Assembly (NCBI GenBank): GCA_035528475.1
Contig: DATKYO010000105.1
Coordinates: 1 to 29,954, forward strand
Source: SD8 sp035528475
Lineage (GTDB): Archaea > Halobacteriota > Methanomicrobia > Methanomicrobiales > Methanospirillaceae
Length of the DNA: 29,954 nt
Direction of reading: 5' to 3'
Made by a program: the position numbers and the translations under genes
Notes under the pieces: generated by a model
The model's input: only the letters and a program-made list of their open reading frames with translations
Databases searched by the model: none
Told to the model about the DNA's origin: nothing
In this document: positions 1-7,548 of the stretch, one piece after another
Layout: each line of letters starts with the position of its first letter
How positions within the stretch are numbered: the stretch's first letter is position 1

Positions 1-336
1 TCCAGTAATGATGTGGAATTATTCCCTCCACCCATCAGATTTTATGTCGATTCCCTCTCCACTCTCCTCATGTATCGAAAACTGGAGGTACTCTACCAGT
101 TTCTTCATGTCATGACTGCAAAACTGAAAAAAATGGGGGCCCTCGGGATCTATATCCTGAACAAGGATTCTTTCGATCAAAGGACCATCGAGTTAATGAA
201 GCAACTGATGGACGTGGTTATCGATATAAAAGAAGAATCGAGTAATAAATACATCTCTGTGAAAGGTGTACCAGGGGTTTCAGCAGATTGGGTCAGGTAT
301 CACATCGAAAATGGAAGTATAGTGGTGGAATCATGA
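1..336 (+). CDS. RecA/KaiC-like ATPase family protein, C-terminal part (5' end outside window)
   Basis: The frame is open from base 1 to a TGA at 334-336, so this is the last 111 residues of a longer protein; the GTG at 13 is internal. The visible part includes a segment reading FYVDSLSTLLMYRKLEVLYQ (about residues 15-34), followed by LGIYILNKDSFDQRTIELMK and QLMDVVIDIKEE. This resembles the C-terminal half of archaeal RAD55/KaiC-like (RecA-superfamily) proteins: the Walker B-like strand ending in D-S-L-S and the closing beta strands. The Walker A motif would lie upstream and cannot be seen, so ATPase activity cannot be judged. The stop overlaps the next ATG as ATGA, so the two genes are almost certainly co-transcribed. 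Specific function is unknown; a signalling or regulatory role is only an inference from the family. Confidence 0.65.
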   Translation, partial: SSNDVELFPPPIRFYVDSLSTLLMYRKLEVLYQFLHVMTAKLKKMGALGIYILNKDSFDQRTIELMKQLMDVVIDIKEESSNKYISVKGVPGVSADWVRYHIENGSIVVES

Positions 337-1496
337 TAAGAACAGGTATTACAGGAATAGATGAAATATTGGGTTCCGGTATCCCTAAGCGGTCCAGAAT
401 ACTCTATAGTATGGAGCCCGGAGTTGATGGCAGATTATTCATGATCACCACGTTTCACGAAGCACTAACTTCCGGTCTTCGCTGCCTTGTTATCACGCCC
501 ACTTCCACTGCTGATGTGTTCAGGGAAGAGATTATTTCTGTAAAAGGTATGGATATCGATAATTTTGGCGAACACATTCTGATATTGGATAGCACAGAGA
601 GAGAACGTATCAACAATAATTTTCCGACCACAGACGGGCAGCTTTCGGAATGGAAGAGAGTGGTCAAATCAGTATGCAGCAGTCACGCCATAGATGTAAT
701 ATTTGTATATTTCGACCTTCTGCATGAGGATTTCGGGCTTGAAAATGGACTGGGCATCTTTGATTTGAAAGAGGATGACTGCCATCCCGTCGTTGTCGTT
801 GAACACCTGAACATGGAAGGTGACAGGTTCATCAGCGATATTCAGTCTAATATTTATTTCGACCTTATTATTACCCTGAAAAGTGCATACACGGTCATTC
901 CTTTCTTTCATTTCTTCACCCTGGAATATGTCTCCTGGTCAAATATCCCCAGGCGATCAATACCCTACGTCATATCTGAAGGATCCATCAGGCTTTATAT
1001 CCCGAAAATTATCGTCACCGGGCCACCTTTTTCCGGAAAGTCCACGTTTGTCAGCAATGCATGTGAACACGGAATCTCAGTAGACAGGAGTGACCTTGAA
1101 GGATTCCGCACAACAGTAGCTATGGACCTGGGATGGCTCCACCTGAAGGGATTTGACATCAGCATTTATGGCACTCCCGGGCAACCTCGTTTCGATCCCA
1201 TCCTGCCCCAGCTCTTCCGGAATGCCATGGGAGTTGTGCTGGTGATCGACGTCACAAAACCCGATAACCTCGACCGGGCCAGGCAACTCCTGATAATTGC
1301 ACAGGATTCCCGGATTCCAATTGTGGTTGCTGCAAACAAGTCTGATTTGCCCCACCAGATGGACAGGGATATGATCAGGACGATGCTCAATCTCCAGGAC
1401 GATTCTCCCGTATTTTTCATCAGCTCCTTACGGGTTTCTGAAGTATGCCATGTTATTGAATCGATGGTGGAGAAGATCACCATGTACTCCTACTAA
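333..1496 (+). CDS. Degenerate KaiC-like domain fused to Ras-like small GTPase (COG2229-type)
   Basis: A 387-residue protein in two parts. Residues 1-225 resemble a RAD55/KaiC-like RecA fold opening with TGITGIDEILGSGIPKRS, but where Walker A should be it reads MEPGVDGRLF, with no GKT/S, so this half probably does not hydrolyse ATP. Residues 226-387 form a small GTPase: G1 GPPFSGKST near 230, G3 YGTPGQPRFD near 280 and G4 NKSD near 335. The TPGQ.RF form of G3 is typical of archaeal/bacterial COG2229 GTPases related to MglA and Arf. I chose ATG 333 rather than the upstream GTG 288 because it overlaps the previous stop by four bases and has GGTGGAA just before it. The likely role is signalling together with the preceding KaiC-like protein (inference). 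Confidence 0.75.
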   Translation: MIRTGITGIDEILGSGIPKRSRILYSMEPGVDGRLFMITTFHEALTSGLRCLVITPTSTADVFREEIISVKGMDIDNFGEHILILDSTERERINNNFPTTDGQLSEWKRVVKSVCSSHAIDVIFVYFDLLHEDFGLENGLGIFDLKEDDCHPVVVVEHLNMEGDRFISDIQSNIYFDLIITLKSAYTVIPFFHFFTLEYVSWSNIPRRSIPYVISEGSIRLYIPKIIVTGPPFSGKSTFVSNACEHGISVDRSDLEGFRTTVAMDLGWLHLKGFDISIYGTPGQPRFDPILPQLFRNAMGVVLVIDVTKPDNLDRARQLLIIAQDSRIPIVVAANKSDLPHQMDRDMIRTMLNLQDDSPVFFISSLRVSEVCHVIESMVEKITMYSY

Positions 1497-1542
1497 CAGG
1501 GGCTGCAATGGCCATAGCGATATTTCACGGGGGGGACAGGTT

Positions 1543-2292
1543 GTGTTGAGTTTTGTTGGCCTTGGCCTCTTTGATCTTTATGATATTTCTATAAAAGGGC
1601 TTGAATGCATCAGGAAAGCCGATCATATCTTTCTGGAGACATATACATCCCGAATAATGGGCTCATCCAGAGAGGACATGGAAGAGTATTACCAAAAACC
1701 GATAACGCTCGTGGGACGGGAAGACGTGGAACAGCACCCTGATGCGTTTCTTGACCTGGCGAAAGATACGGATGTTGTATTTCTTACCGGAGGCGATCCC
1801 ATGGTATCCACCACACACATGGACCTTCGCATTCGGGCTTGCCGGAAAGGCATTCCTACCGCAATAATTCATGGATCTTCCATTTCAAGTGCAGTATGCG
1901 GTCTTTCCGGCCTTCAAAATTATCGTTTTGGAAAATCATGCTCCGTTCCATTTCCTCATAAAAACTGGTTCCCAATGACTCCCATCGAGGTCATAGCACA
2001 AAATCTTTCACTCGATCTCCATACTCTCGTATTTCTGGATATACAGAAGGATCGATATATGACTATCCGGGAGGCGATCGAACTGCTGGAGGTAATGGCG
2101 GGGCGGAAAGGGATCTCCATCCCTCTCTATGTGGGTGTGGCCAGGGCAGGGTCTGAAAAACCAGTCGTGGCTGCAGGGACCGCTGGCACATTAAAAAATA
2201 CTGATTTCGGCTCACCACTCCATATACTCATTATCCCAGCGGAACTTCACGTAATGGAACGCGAATACCTGGAATTGTTTGCCGGATTATGA
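1543..2292 (+). CDS. dph5: Diphthine synthase
   Basis: S-adenosylmethionine-dependent methyltransferase that methylates the 3-amino-3-carboxypropyl group on the translation elongation factor 2 histidine on the way to diphthamide. The family's N-terminus is clear: LSFVGLGLFDLYDISIKGLE, followed by IRKADHIFLETYTS, then FLTGGDPMVSTTH (SAM-binding loop), IIHGSSISSAVCGLSGLQNY and the late LYVGVARAGSE motif. Starting at GTG 1543 gives 249 residues, the usual family size, and the start follows a GGGGGGACA purine run at 1530-1538. Longer frames back to 1450 would add sequence unlike the family. It is cytoplasmic. The stop overlaps the next ATG as ATGA, placing it in operon with the DUF357 gene. Confidence 0.93.
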   Translation: MLSFVGLGLFDLYDISIKGLECIRKADHIFLETYTSRIMGSSREDMEEYYQKPITLVGREDVEQHPDAFLDLAKDTDVVFLTGGDPMVSTTHMDLRIRACRKGIPTAIIHGSSISSAVCGLSGLQNYRFGKSCSVPFPHKNWFPMTPIEVIAQNLSLDLHTLVFLDIQKDRYMTIREAIELLEVMAGRKGISIPLYVGVARAGSEKPVVAAGTAGTLKNTDFGSPLHILIIPAELHVMEREYLELFAGL

Positions 2293-2861
2293 CCATTGAA
2301 CAGTGCCGTGACGAACTTGGATGGAGAGTTGGGACAATACGGATCTGTGTCCCGGAAGGGAGCATGCTCTCCGGCCCTGCAGGGGAAATCCATGAGATGG
2401 TTATGGCTTATAAAACCGACGGGGAAAATTTTGAGAGATCAGGTGACTTGATCAATGCCCTGGCCAGCTATGCCTACGCACTTGGGTGGCTTGATGCCGG
2501 GTGCTGTATCGGACTGATAGAAACCGCCTGGCCGGACAGGACATGGTTTGGCAGGACCCTTCATGTTCCGGGGCATTTGCAGGAAAAACTTGATGAAAAG
2601 ATTACAAGATATGAATTGTTGTTGCAGGATGCCTGCGATGCAGTAAAACCCGTGCCCGACAGGGGAAGTGTCCTCCATTCCGGATCCGAAAGAATCGGGA
2701 TGGTAGCGCTGCTATTTCTTGTCTGGGGGAAAATATGCCGGAAAGAGAGAAGAGATTTTGATGCTCTCCTCTGTTTTAGCTATGGATTCGCCTGGCTTGA
2801 CGCAGGTATCCGGGCAGGTCTTCTCTGTGCGCGGAAAAACAGGCATATTTTTACCATATAA
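2289..2861 (+). CDS. DUF357 domain protein with internal duplication
   Basis: A 190-residue soluble helical protein of the archaeal DUF357 family, whose function is unknown. Two copies of the family's signature are visible: DLINALASYAYALGWLDAG followed by CCIGLI near residues 56-80, and DFDALLCFSYGFAWLDAGIR followed by AGLL near 156-180. Each reads as an amphipathic helix ending in WLDAG, as in helical-hairpin repeats. Most DUF357 proteins I know of are single copies of roughly 80-100 residues, so this looks like a tandem duplication. ATG 2289 overlaps the dph5 stop by four bases, which suggests translational coupling. The link to dph5 suggests a translation-related role, but that is only a guess from context. 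Confidence 0.7.
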   Translation: MTIEQCRDELGWRVGTIRICVPEGSMLSGPAGEIHEMVMAYKTDGENFERSGDLINALASYAYALGWLDAGCCIGLIETAWPDRTWFGRTLHVPGHLQEKLDEKITRYELLLQDACDAVKPVPDRGSVLHSGSERIGMVALLFLVWGKICRKERRDFDALLCFSYGFAWLDAGIRAGLLCARKNRHIFTI

Positions 2862-2895
2862 CGGCGCTCCTATGAATCTGACAGTGTTTTTCCTC

Positions 2896-2912
2896 AAAGG
2901 GTATATACAAAG
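2896..2912 (+). promoter_or_regulatory. Putative TATA promoter of the flippase-like gene
   Basis: GTATATAC at 2901-2908, preceded by AAAGG, is a good archaeal TATA/BRE match. Transcription would start near 2932, leaving a leader of about 45 bases before ATG 2978. An 11-base direct repeat (TATAACGGCGC) lies at 2857-2867 and again at 2926-2936, the second copy on the expected start site. Confidence 0.45.
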
Positions 2913-2977
2913 CACAATAACATGGTATAACGGCGCAAGGGTACGGCCTTGCTGCAACAGACCCGGAGACTTCCACG

Positions 2978-4000
2978 ATGGATAAATCACAAAAGAAATG
3001 GTTATGGATATCTCTGGGTTTTTCGGCCGTTGTACTTGTCATAGTCCTTTATTTTACCGTTGACGCCTCAACGTTCGAATATCTCAAGCAGATGAATGTA
3101 TTTTACTTCCTGCTTGCACTCGTTACCCACCTGGTTGCGTTATTATTCTGGAGCTTGCGTATAAAATTCATGAGTGCATCACTGGGGTATAAAGTGCGCC
3201 TCAGTCACAGCTTCAACCTGGTCTGCGCAAATCTTTTGGTGGCCTCAATTACTCCTTCCCAGGCCGGTGGAGAACCGGTCAGGGTGCATGAACTGTACAG
3301 GGCTGGGGTAAAGGTTGGAGATGCCACAGCCATCGTTATCACCGAGCGGGTTTTAGACGGGGTCATCCTGGGTCTGGGCGGTGCGTTTTTTATGCTGGTC
3401 CTTGGGAACGAGTGGCAGCAGATAGACTCCATTTTCAGCTATGTACTATACGCCTCGTGGATACTCATTACGGCTATGATGGTCCTTTTCATCTATTCTT
3501 TTAAAAATCCGACTCTCTTAAAGCGACTTATACAATTCACTTCAGGATGGTTTACCCGGAAATGGGAGAGCAAACGAGTGGAAAAACTTGTCAATTCCAT
3601 CGACCGTGAGGTTGACAACTTTCATAATACACTTTATACATTCATCAGGCAGGGAAAAGGAGGACTTGTCTGGGGACTGATATTTACGAGCCTTTTCTGG
3701 TTTTGTGAATTTATTATCGTCTCCTTTATACTACTGGGTCTGGGGCAACCCCCTGTATTTATCGAGTCCCTCATTATCCAGCTGATCATTGCTGTATTCA
3801 TGATGATCCCCCTGACTCCCGGGGGTTCGGGTGTTGCAGAAATTCTCTTTACCTCACTTTACGGGCTGTTTGTAAACTCCTCCGTGCTCGGAATACTTGT
3901 GGTTCTCTGGCGGTCGATTCTCTATTATTTCAATATCCTTATCGGACTCGGGGCCAGTCTCCTCATCGTGCACCGGGAGGCCTTGTCTGAAGAAGACTAA
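2978..4000 (+). CDS. Lysylphosphatidylglycerol synthase/UPF0104-type flippase-like membrane protein
   Basis: A 340-residue integral membrane protein with about eight hydrophobic helices. The family signature TPSQAGGEPVRVHELYRAG lies near residues 92-110; in UPF0104/AglD-like and LPG-synthase transmembrane domains this conserved TPxxxGGEPVR segment follows the third helix. A second typical stretch, IPLTPGGSGVAEILFTSLYG, lies near 275-294. Relatives are proposed to move lipid-linked sugars or phospholipids across the membrane, or to transfer groups to lipids; the substrate here is unknown. A purine-rich GGAG lies about ten bases before ATG 2978, and a TATA box at 2901 gives it its own promoter. 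It carries no extra soluble synthase domain, so it is a stand-alone membrane unit. Confidence 0.82.
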   Translation: MDKSQKKWLWISLGFSAVVLVIVLYFTVDASTFEYLKQMNVFYFLLALVTHLVALLFWSLRIKFMSASLGYKVRLSHSFNLVCANLLVASITPSQAGGEPVRVHELYRAGVKVGDATAIVITERVLDGVILGLGGAFFMLVLGNEWQQIDSIFSYVLYASWILITAMMVLFIYSFKNPTLLKRLIQFTSGWFTRKWESKRVEKLVNSIDREVDNFHNTLYTFIRQGKGGLVWGLIFTSLFWFCEFIIVSFILLGLGQPPVFIESLIIQLIIAVFMMIPLTPGGSGVAEILFTSLYGLFVNSSVLGILVVLWRSILYYFNILIGLGASLLIVHREALSEED

Positions 4001-4031
4001 AATAGGAGATCTGCTTATTCTCCTGTGAAGC

Positions 4032-4484
4032 ATGAATTCTGTTCAGTGCACCGTAAGGGGAGTATACATGGCGACAAGTTTATACGGTGCATCACCGGCA
4101 GTGATCCTCTCGCTGGACAATGATTCGTGCCTTCCCATTTATATTGGCTTATGGGAAGCAATATCTATCAATAATGCACTCAATAATGAGATTTCTCCCC
4201 GGCCCCTCACACATGATCTTTTTGTTGAATTCCTGCAGAATTATGAGATATCATTAAAAGGGCTGTTCATCGATACGTTAAAAGACGGGGTATATTATGC
4301 CAATCTTATCCTGCAAAAGGATCATCATGAACGAAGTATGGACTGCAGGCCAAGTGACGGCATCGCGATCGGAATCCGTTGCAATGCCGATATTTTTATC
4401 GATCGCCGGGTGGTCGATGAGTCTGCAATCAAAATAGAGGATCTACCTGAGCTGGTCGACCTGTCCACATATCTTTCCGGTTGA
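4032..4484 (+). CDS. DUF151 (bifunctional nuclease family) protein
   Basis: A 150-residue protein of the DUF151 family. The family's pattern is visible: a start reading CTVRGVYMATSLYGASPAVI, a segment LPIYIGLWEAISINNAL, then RPLTHDLFVEFLQNYEISLK, and RPSDGIAIGIRCNADIFID near residues 111-129. A plant member and the Thermotoga structure gave the family its bifunctional (DNase/RNase) nuclease name, but archaeal members are not characterised, so a nuclease role is only tentative. It follows the flippase-like gene by 31 bases, a gap that holds a 6-bp inverted repeat AGGAGA/TCTCCT (4004-4009 and 4019-4024). It ends one base before the convergent hisE stop. Confidence 0.85.
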   Translation: MNSVQCTVRGVYMATSLYGASPAVILSLDNDSCLPIYIGLWEAISINNALNNEISPRPLTHDLFVEFLQNYEISLKGLFIDTLKDGVYYANLILQKDHHERSMDCRPSDGIAIGIRCNADIFIDRRVVDESAIKIEDLPELVDLSTYLSG

Positions 4485-4778
4485 TTATCTTCTTCTGGCG
4501 GACAGCTCATCCAGGAGATCAGAATATGATATGCCTGCCGCCCTGAGAGCCACAAGCAGATGAAATTGAAGATCTGCGGCTTCCGAGATTATCCGGTCGG
4601 GATCTTTATTTTTTACGGATATTATGAATTCCGTGGCTTCTTCTCCAACTTTTTCCAGTATACGATCAATCCCCTTTGCATCCGCGGCAAGTCCGGCGAT
4701 ATATGATCCGGGTCTTGGATTCGCAAACCTGTCATCTATCACCTGCCAGAGTTGTCCAAGAACATCAATCTCTTTCAT
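4485..4778 (-). CDS. hisE: Phosphoribosyl-ATP diphosphatase
   Basis: Second step of histidine biosynthesis: phosphoribosyl-ATP is hydrolysed to phosphoribosyl-AMP and diphosphate. The 97-residue length fits stand-alone HisE. The all-alpha NTP pyrophosphohydrolase (MazG-like) metal site is visible: ILEKVGEEATEFIISVKN near residues 40-57, with its E-E-x-x-E helix, and IISEAADLQFHLLVAL near 63-78, with E-A-A-D as the second acidic helix. The start overlaps the stop of the upstream NusA-like gene by four bases, so they share a transcript. HisI and the other his genes are not in the window. Confidence 0.93.
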   Translation of the reverse strand: MKEIDVLGQLWQVIDDRFANPRPGSYIAGLAADAKGIDRILEKVGEEATEFIISVKNKDPDRIISEAADLQFHLLVALRAAGISYSDLLDELSARRR

Positions 4779-5218
4779 GTGGATACGCCCTTTACCAGAA
4801 TTTCACCCATCTCAAGTCCACAGAACCGGCGCAAAAGCATTCTCGCCTTTTCAACATTGCACCCGCCTTTCCCGATAGCCATTCCAAGGTCGTGTTTTTC
4901 CTTTAGGATTACATTCAGTTTCCCTGTTTCGCTGTCATCTTCAATTTCCGAAATTTCTATGGGCTTGAAGATGTTTGCAAGGAATTCGTTCGGATTTTCA
5001 GCATTTTCCACCATCTCTATCCTTTTACCCAGGACGTTTTGCATCCTTTTTATATTTTCTCCTTTTTTCCCTATGGCCAGGCCCATGTCTCCCTTTTTAA
5101 TAATATAGATTATGCGTTCAAAACGTTCGTCGATAATACAGTCAACCGCTGTTGATTTGGTGAGTATTCTTAATTCTTCGATATATCTTCTCTCTTTAAA
5201 TCCTAAATTGCGTTCCAT
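4775..5218 (-). CDS. nusA: Archaeal NusA-like KH-domain transcription factor
   Basis: A 147-residue protein consisting of two KH RNA-binding domains, the archaeal version of NusA, which lacks the bacterial N-terminal and S1 regions. The GXXG loops are clear: GLAIGKKGENIKRM with GKKG at residues 50-53, and GMAIGKGGCNVEKA with GKGG at 116-119. The N-terminus reads RYIEELRILTKSTAVDCIID, close to the family's usual start. It is expected to bind nascent RNA and influence termination or antitermination by archaeal RNA polymerase. In many archaea nusA sits with rpoA and ribosomal genes; here it is paired with hisE. A possible TATA box (GTATATAC, minus strand) lies at 5313-5320, implying a leader of about 70 bases. 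Confidence 0.9.
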   Translation of the reverse strand: MERNLGFKERRYIEELRILTKSTAVDCIIDERFERIIYIIKKGDMGLAIGKKGENIKRMQNVLGKRIEMVENAENPNEFLANIFKPIEISEIEDDSETGKLNVILKEKHDLGMAIGKGGCNVEKARMLLRRFCGLEMGEILVKGVST

Positions 5219-5307
5219 TGAAAAATCCTTTATATTAATATTCCGGACTACCCATAAAAATTATTATTATGACGCATCCCTGATTTTTCAAATAACAGAA
5301 AATATTC

Positions 5308-5325
5308 CTGTTGTATATACTCCCA
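5308..5325 (-). promoter_or_regulatory. Putative TATA promoter of the nusA-hisE transcript
   Basis: Read on the minus strand, this is GGGAGTATATACAACAG, with the TATA element at 5313-5320. It uses the same GTATATAC core as the promoter at 2901. ATG 5218 is about 95 bases downstream, so the mRNA leader would be about 70 bases. A second AT-rich stretch (5228-5240) is too close to the start codon to serve as a normal TATA box. Confidence 0.35.
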
Positions 5326-5385
5326 TTCGCTAAAATACGCAAGAAAAAATCTTATAAAGCATACAGAGAAAAAAGGATGAGCTTA

Positions 5386-6129
5386 TTATTGAATAAGGTA
5401 GGTAACTGAGACCTGGGCCGATACTTTCAATTCTCCCGGTTCAATAGGTGTAGGGACGCCTGCTCCCTTCATGGCAGCGTCCGATTCATATCGTGCACTC
5501 TGGTAGAGAACAGGCGAATAGCTCTGTCCTACCGATACTTCTTTCACACCGATAATTCTCATACCGATTGCAGCAGCGACTGCATCTGCATCCGTTTTCG
5601 TTCGATCAACTGCTTTCGTGAGGACTTCCGCACGCAGGGACTGTTCGAGTTCTTCGCTTAACAGGAAATTGATAGAATCCACCTGGTTCGCACCGTTTGC
5701 CACTGCGATATCGATAATCTCTCCTGTGCGGCCAACATCGCGCATCGTGATCTGGACACTGCTCGTAACCTGGTAATACTTTATCTTCTGGCCGAAAGGC
5801 GACGCATCTTCATAATAGGGGTAAATGGAATAGCGTACTGTCTTTATGTCTTCCTTCGCAATACCCGCCCCCTGTATTGCCCTGACCAGCCCATCCATTA
5901 TCCGGGCATTTTCCTGCTGCGCAATCTTCACATCTGCGTTCTCTGTCTGGACCGAAAATGTCAACTGTGCCCTGTCCGGCGTTGCCATTACTTCACCGCT
6001 GGCAGAAGTCATGATGACTTTTTCATCAGAGTCCGATTCCGTATCTGCTGATACCATGGGTACTGCTGTTGCAGAGAGGAAAAGCAGTACGGTGACCAGC
6101 AATGCCAGTTTCTTATATACCGGATTCAT
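5386..6129 (-). CDS. Secreted SIMPL (DUF541) domain protein
   Basis: A 247-residue exported protein of the SIMPL/DUF541 family (OMP28/BP26-like in bacteria). The N-terminus is a signal peptide: NPVYKK, then the hydrophobic LALLVTVLLFLSATAVPMV and a cleavage-type SADT near residues 27-30. The mature part opens with the family motif VIMTSASGEVMATPDRAQLT, followed by a segment near YQVTSSVQITMRDVGRTGE and a C-terminal PIEPGELKVSAQVSVTYLIQ. ATG 6129 is preferred to ATG 6156 because it is preceded by GGTGA at a suitable distance and begins directly with the signal peptide. Archaeal function is unknown. It is transcribed divergently from aksD and stands alone. Confidence 0.85.
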   Translation of the reverse strand: MNPVYKKLALLVTVLLFLSATAVPMVSADTESDSDEKVIMTSASGEVMATPDRAQLTFSVQTENADVKIAQQENARIMDGLVRAIQGAGIAKEDIKTVRYSIYPYYEDASPFGQKIKYYQVTSSVQITMRDVGRTGEIIDIAVANGANQVDSINFLLSEELEQSLRAEVLTKAVDRTKTDADAVAAAIGMRIIGVKEVSVGQSYSPVLYQSARYESDAAMKGAGVPTPIEPGELKVSAQVSVTYLIQ

Positions 6130-6295
6130 AACCGAATATTCACCATGCGCATTCAAATACTTTTCTTATACTACGAAATAATTTGCAATTATATCCATCG
6201 AAAAGAGAAATACTCCATTTTATATTGATATCCGGGCAGATGAATCCGTGCCCCAAAATAGATTATCTCCGAAGCCTTATTATATATGAATTTGT

Positions 6296-7546
6296 ATGGG
6301 AGCAACAGTCGTAGAAAAGATCTTCGCCAGGAAATGCAAGCGAGAGGTCACTGCCGGAGATGTGGTGATGGCGCCGGTTGACGGAGCCATGATCCATGAT
6401 ATCACCGGACCGCTAGCAATAAAAAAATTCTATGAGATGGGTGGGAGGGATGTTTTTGACCCGAAATCAGTCATCCTTCTCTTTGATCACCAGATACCGG
6501 CCGACTCGATCCCTGCTGCTGAAAATCATGTATATATGAGAAAATTTGCCGTTGAGCAAAAAATTCATAATTATGATATCAGGGAGGGCATCTGTCACCA
6601 GGTGGTAATGGAGAAAGGACGCGCCCTTCCGGGCCAGATTGTAGTGGGAGCTGACTCCCATACCTGTATGTATGGCGCAGGCGGCGCATTCGCCACCGGC
6701 ATCGGGTCCACAGACATGGGTTTTGTCCTGAAATTCGGAGCTTTATATTTCAGGATTCCGGAAAGCATACGAACCGAAGTCTCGGGCAACTTTTCCCGCA
6801 GGGTCAGTGCAAAAGACCTTATTCTGGCCATTGCAGGAGATATCGGTGCCGATGGGGCAACCTACCATGCTCTGGAATTTGTGGGCGATACTATCGGACG
6901 GATGGATATGGCAGGCAGAATGACCTGCTGTAATATGGCTATCGAAATGGGCGCGAAAGCAGGAATCGTTCCTCCAGACGAAGTGACCTGGTCATACTTC
7001 AAAAACAGGTCGGATATCGAACCATTTGAACTGAATAGCGACCCCGATGCCGCATATGTCATGGAAAACCACTATGCTATAGACGATCTATCCCCCCAGG
7101 TCGCAGTGCCACATAATGTAGATCTGGCCACTGATGTGCAGGATGTTGCCGGAACCCATATTGACCAGGTATTCATCGGCTCATGTACCAATGGACGCTT
7201 TGAAGATCTGGAAGAGGCGGCGGCGGTTATAGGCAATGGTAAATTCTCCGATTCAGTCCGGGTCATCGTTATTCCGGCATCCCGTGAAGAGTACCTGAAA
7301 GCCCTGCGTGCCGGTCTTATTGAGCGGTTCGTTGAGGCGGGGGCTCTTGTGGAAGCTCCATGCTGTGGCCCCTGCATGGGCGGCGCTTTCGGTCTTTTAG
7401 CAGCCGGCGAGGTCTCACTCTCCACGTCCAACAGGAATTTCCGTGGGAGGCAGGGAAGTGCTGAAGGTTCCGTATATCTCTGTTCCCCGGCTACAGCCGC
7501 AGCAAGTGCCTTATATGGCGAAATTACCGATCCAAGGGAGGTGTAA
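6296..7546 (+). CDS. aksD: Homoaconitase large subunit (AksD; LeuC-related)
   Basis: A 416-residue large subunit of the aconitase superfamily, bearing the [4Fe-4S] cluster. Cluster cysteines are visible in FIGSCTNGRFEDLEEA near residue 296 and in APCCGPCMGG near 356-359. The N-terminus, MGATVVEKIFARK, is the usual archaeal LeuC/AksD start, which supports ATG 6296 despite the absence of a Shine-Dalgarno sequence. Large subunits of isopropylmalate isomerase and methanogen homoaconitase cannot be told apart by eye. I call it homoaconitase because its partner AksE carries the homoaconitase-type specificity loop. In that role it isomerises homocitrate and its longer homologues to the iso-forms during 2-oxosuberate synthesis for coenzyme B. 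A leucine-pathway enzyme is the alternative. The TATA-like stretches at 6218-6226 and 6277-6288 may drive it. Confidence 0.7.
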   Translation: MGATVVEKIFARKCKREVTAGDVVMAPVDGAMIHDITGPLAIKKFYEMGGRDVFDPKSVILLFDHQIPADSIPAAENHVYMRKFAVEQKIHNYDIREGICHQVVMEKGRALPGQIVVGADSHTCMYGAGGAFATGIGSTDMGFVLKFGALYFRIPESIRTEVSGNFSRRVSAKDLILAIAGDIGADGATYHALEFVGDTIGRMDMAGRMTCCNMAIEMGAKAGIVPPDEVTWSYFKNRSDIEPFELNSDPDAAYVMENHYAIDDLSPQVAVPHNVDLATDVQDVAGTHIDQVFIGSCTNGRFEDLEEAAAVIGNGKFSDSVRVIVIPASREEYLKALRAGLIERFVEAGALVEAPCCGPCMGGAFGLLAAGEVSLSTSNRNFRGRQGSAEGSVYLCSPATAAASALYGEITDPREV

Positions 7547-7548
7547 GG

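Noticed and set aside
4004..4024. AGGAGA/TCTCCT inverted repeat as a riboswitch or terminator.
   Set aside because: A 6-bp stem with a 9-base loop and no T tail, in a 31-base gap. It may affect translation of the DUF151 gene but is too small to call.
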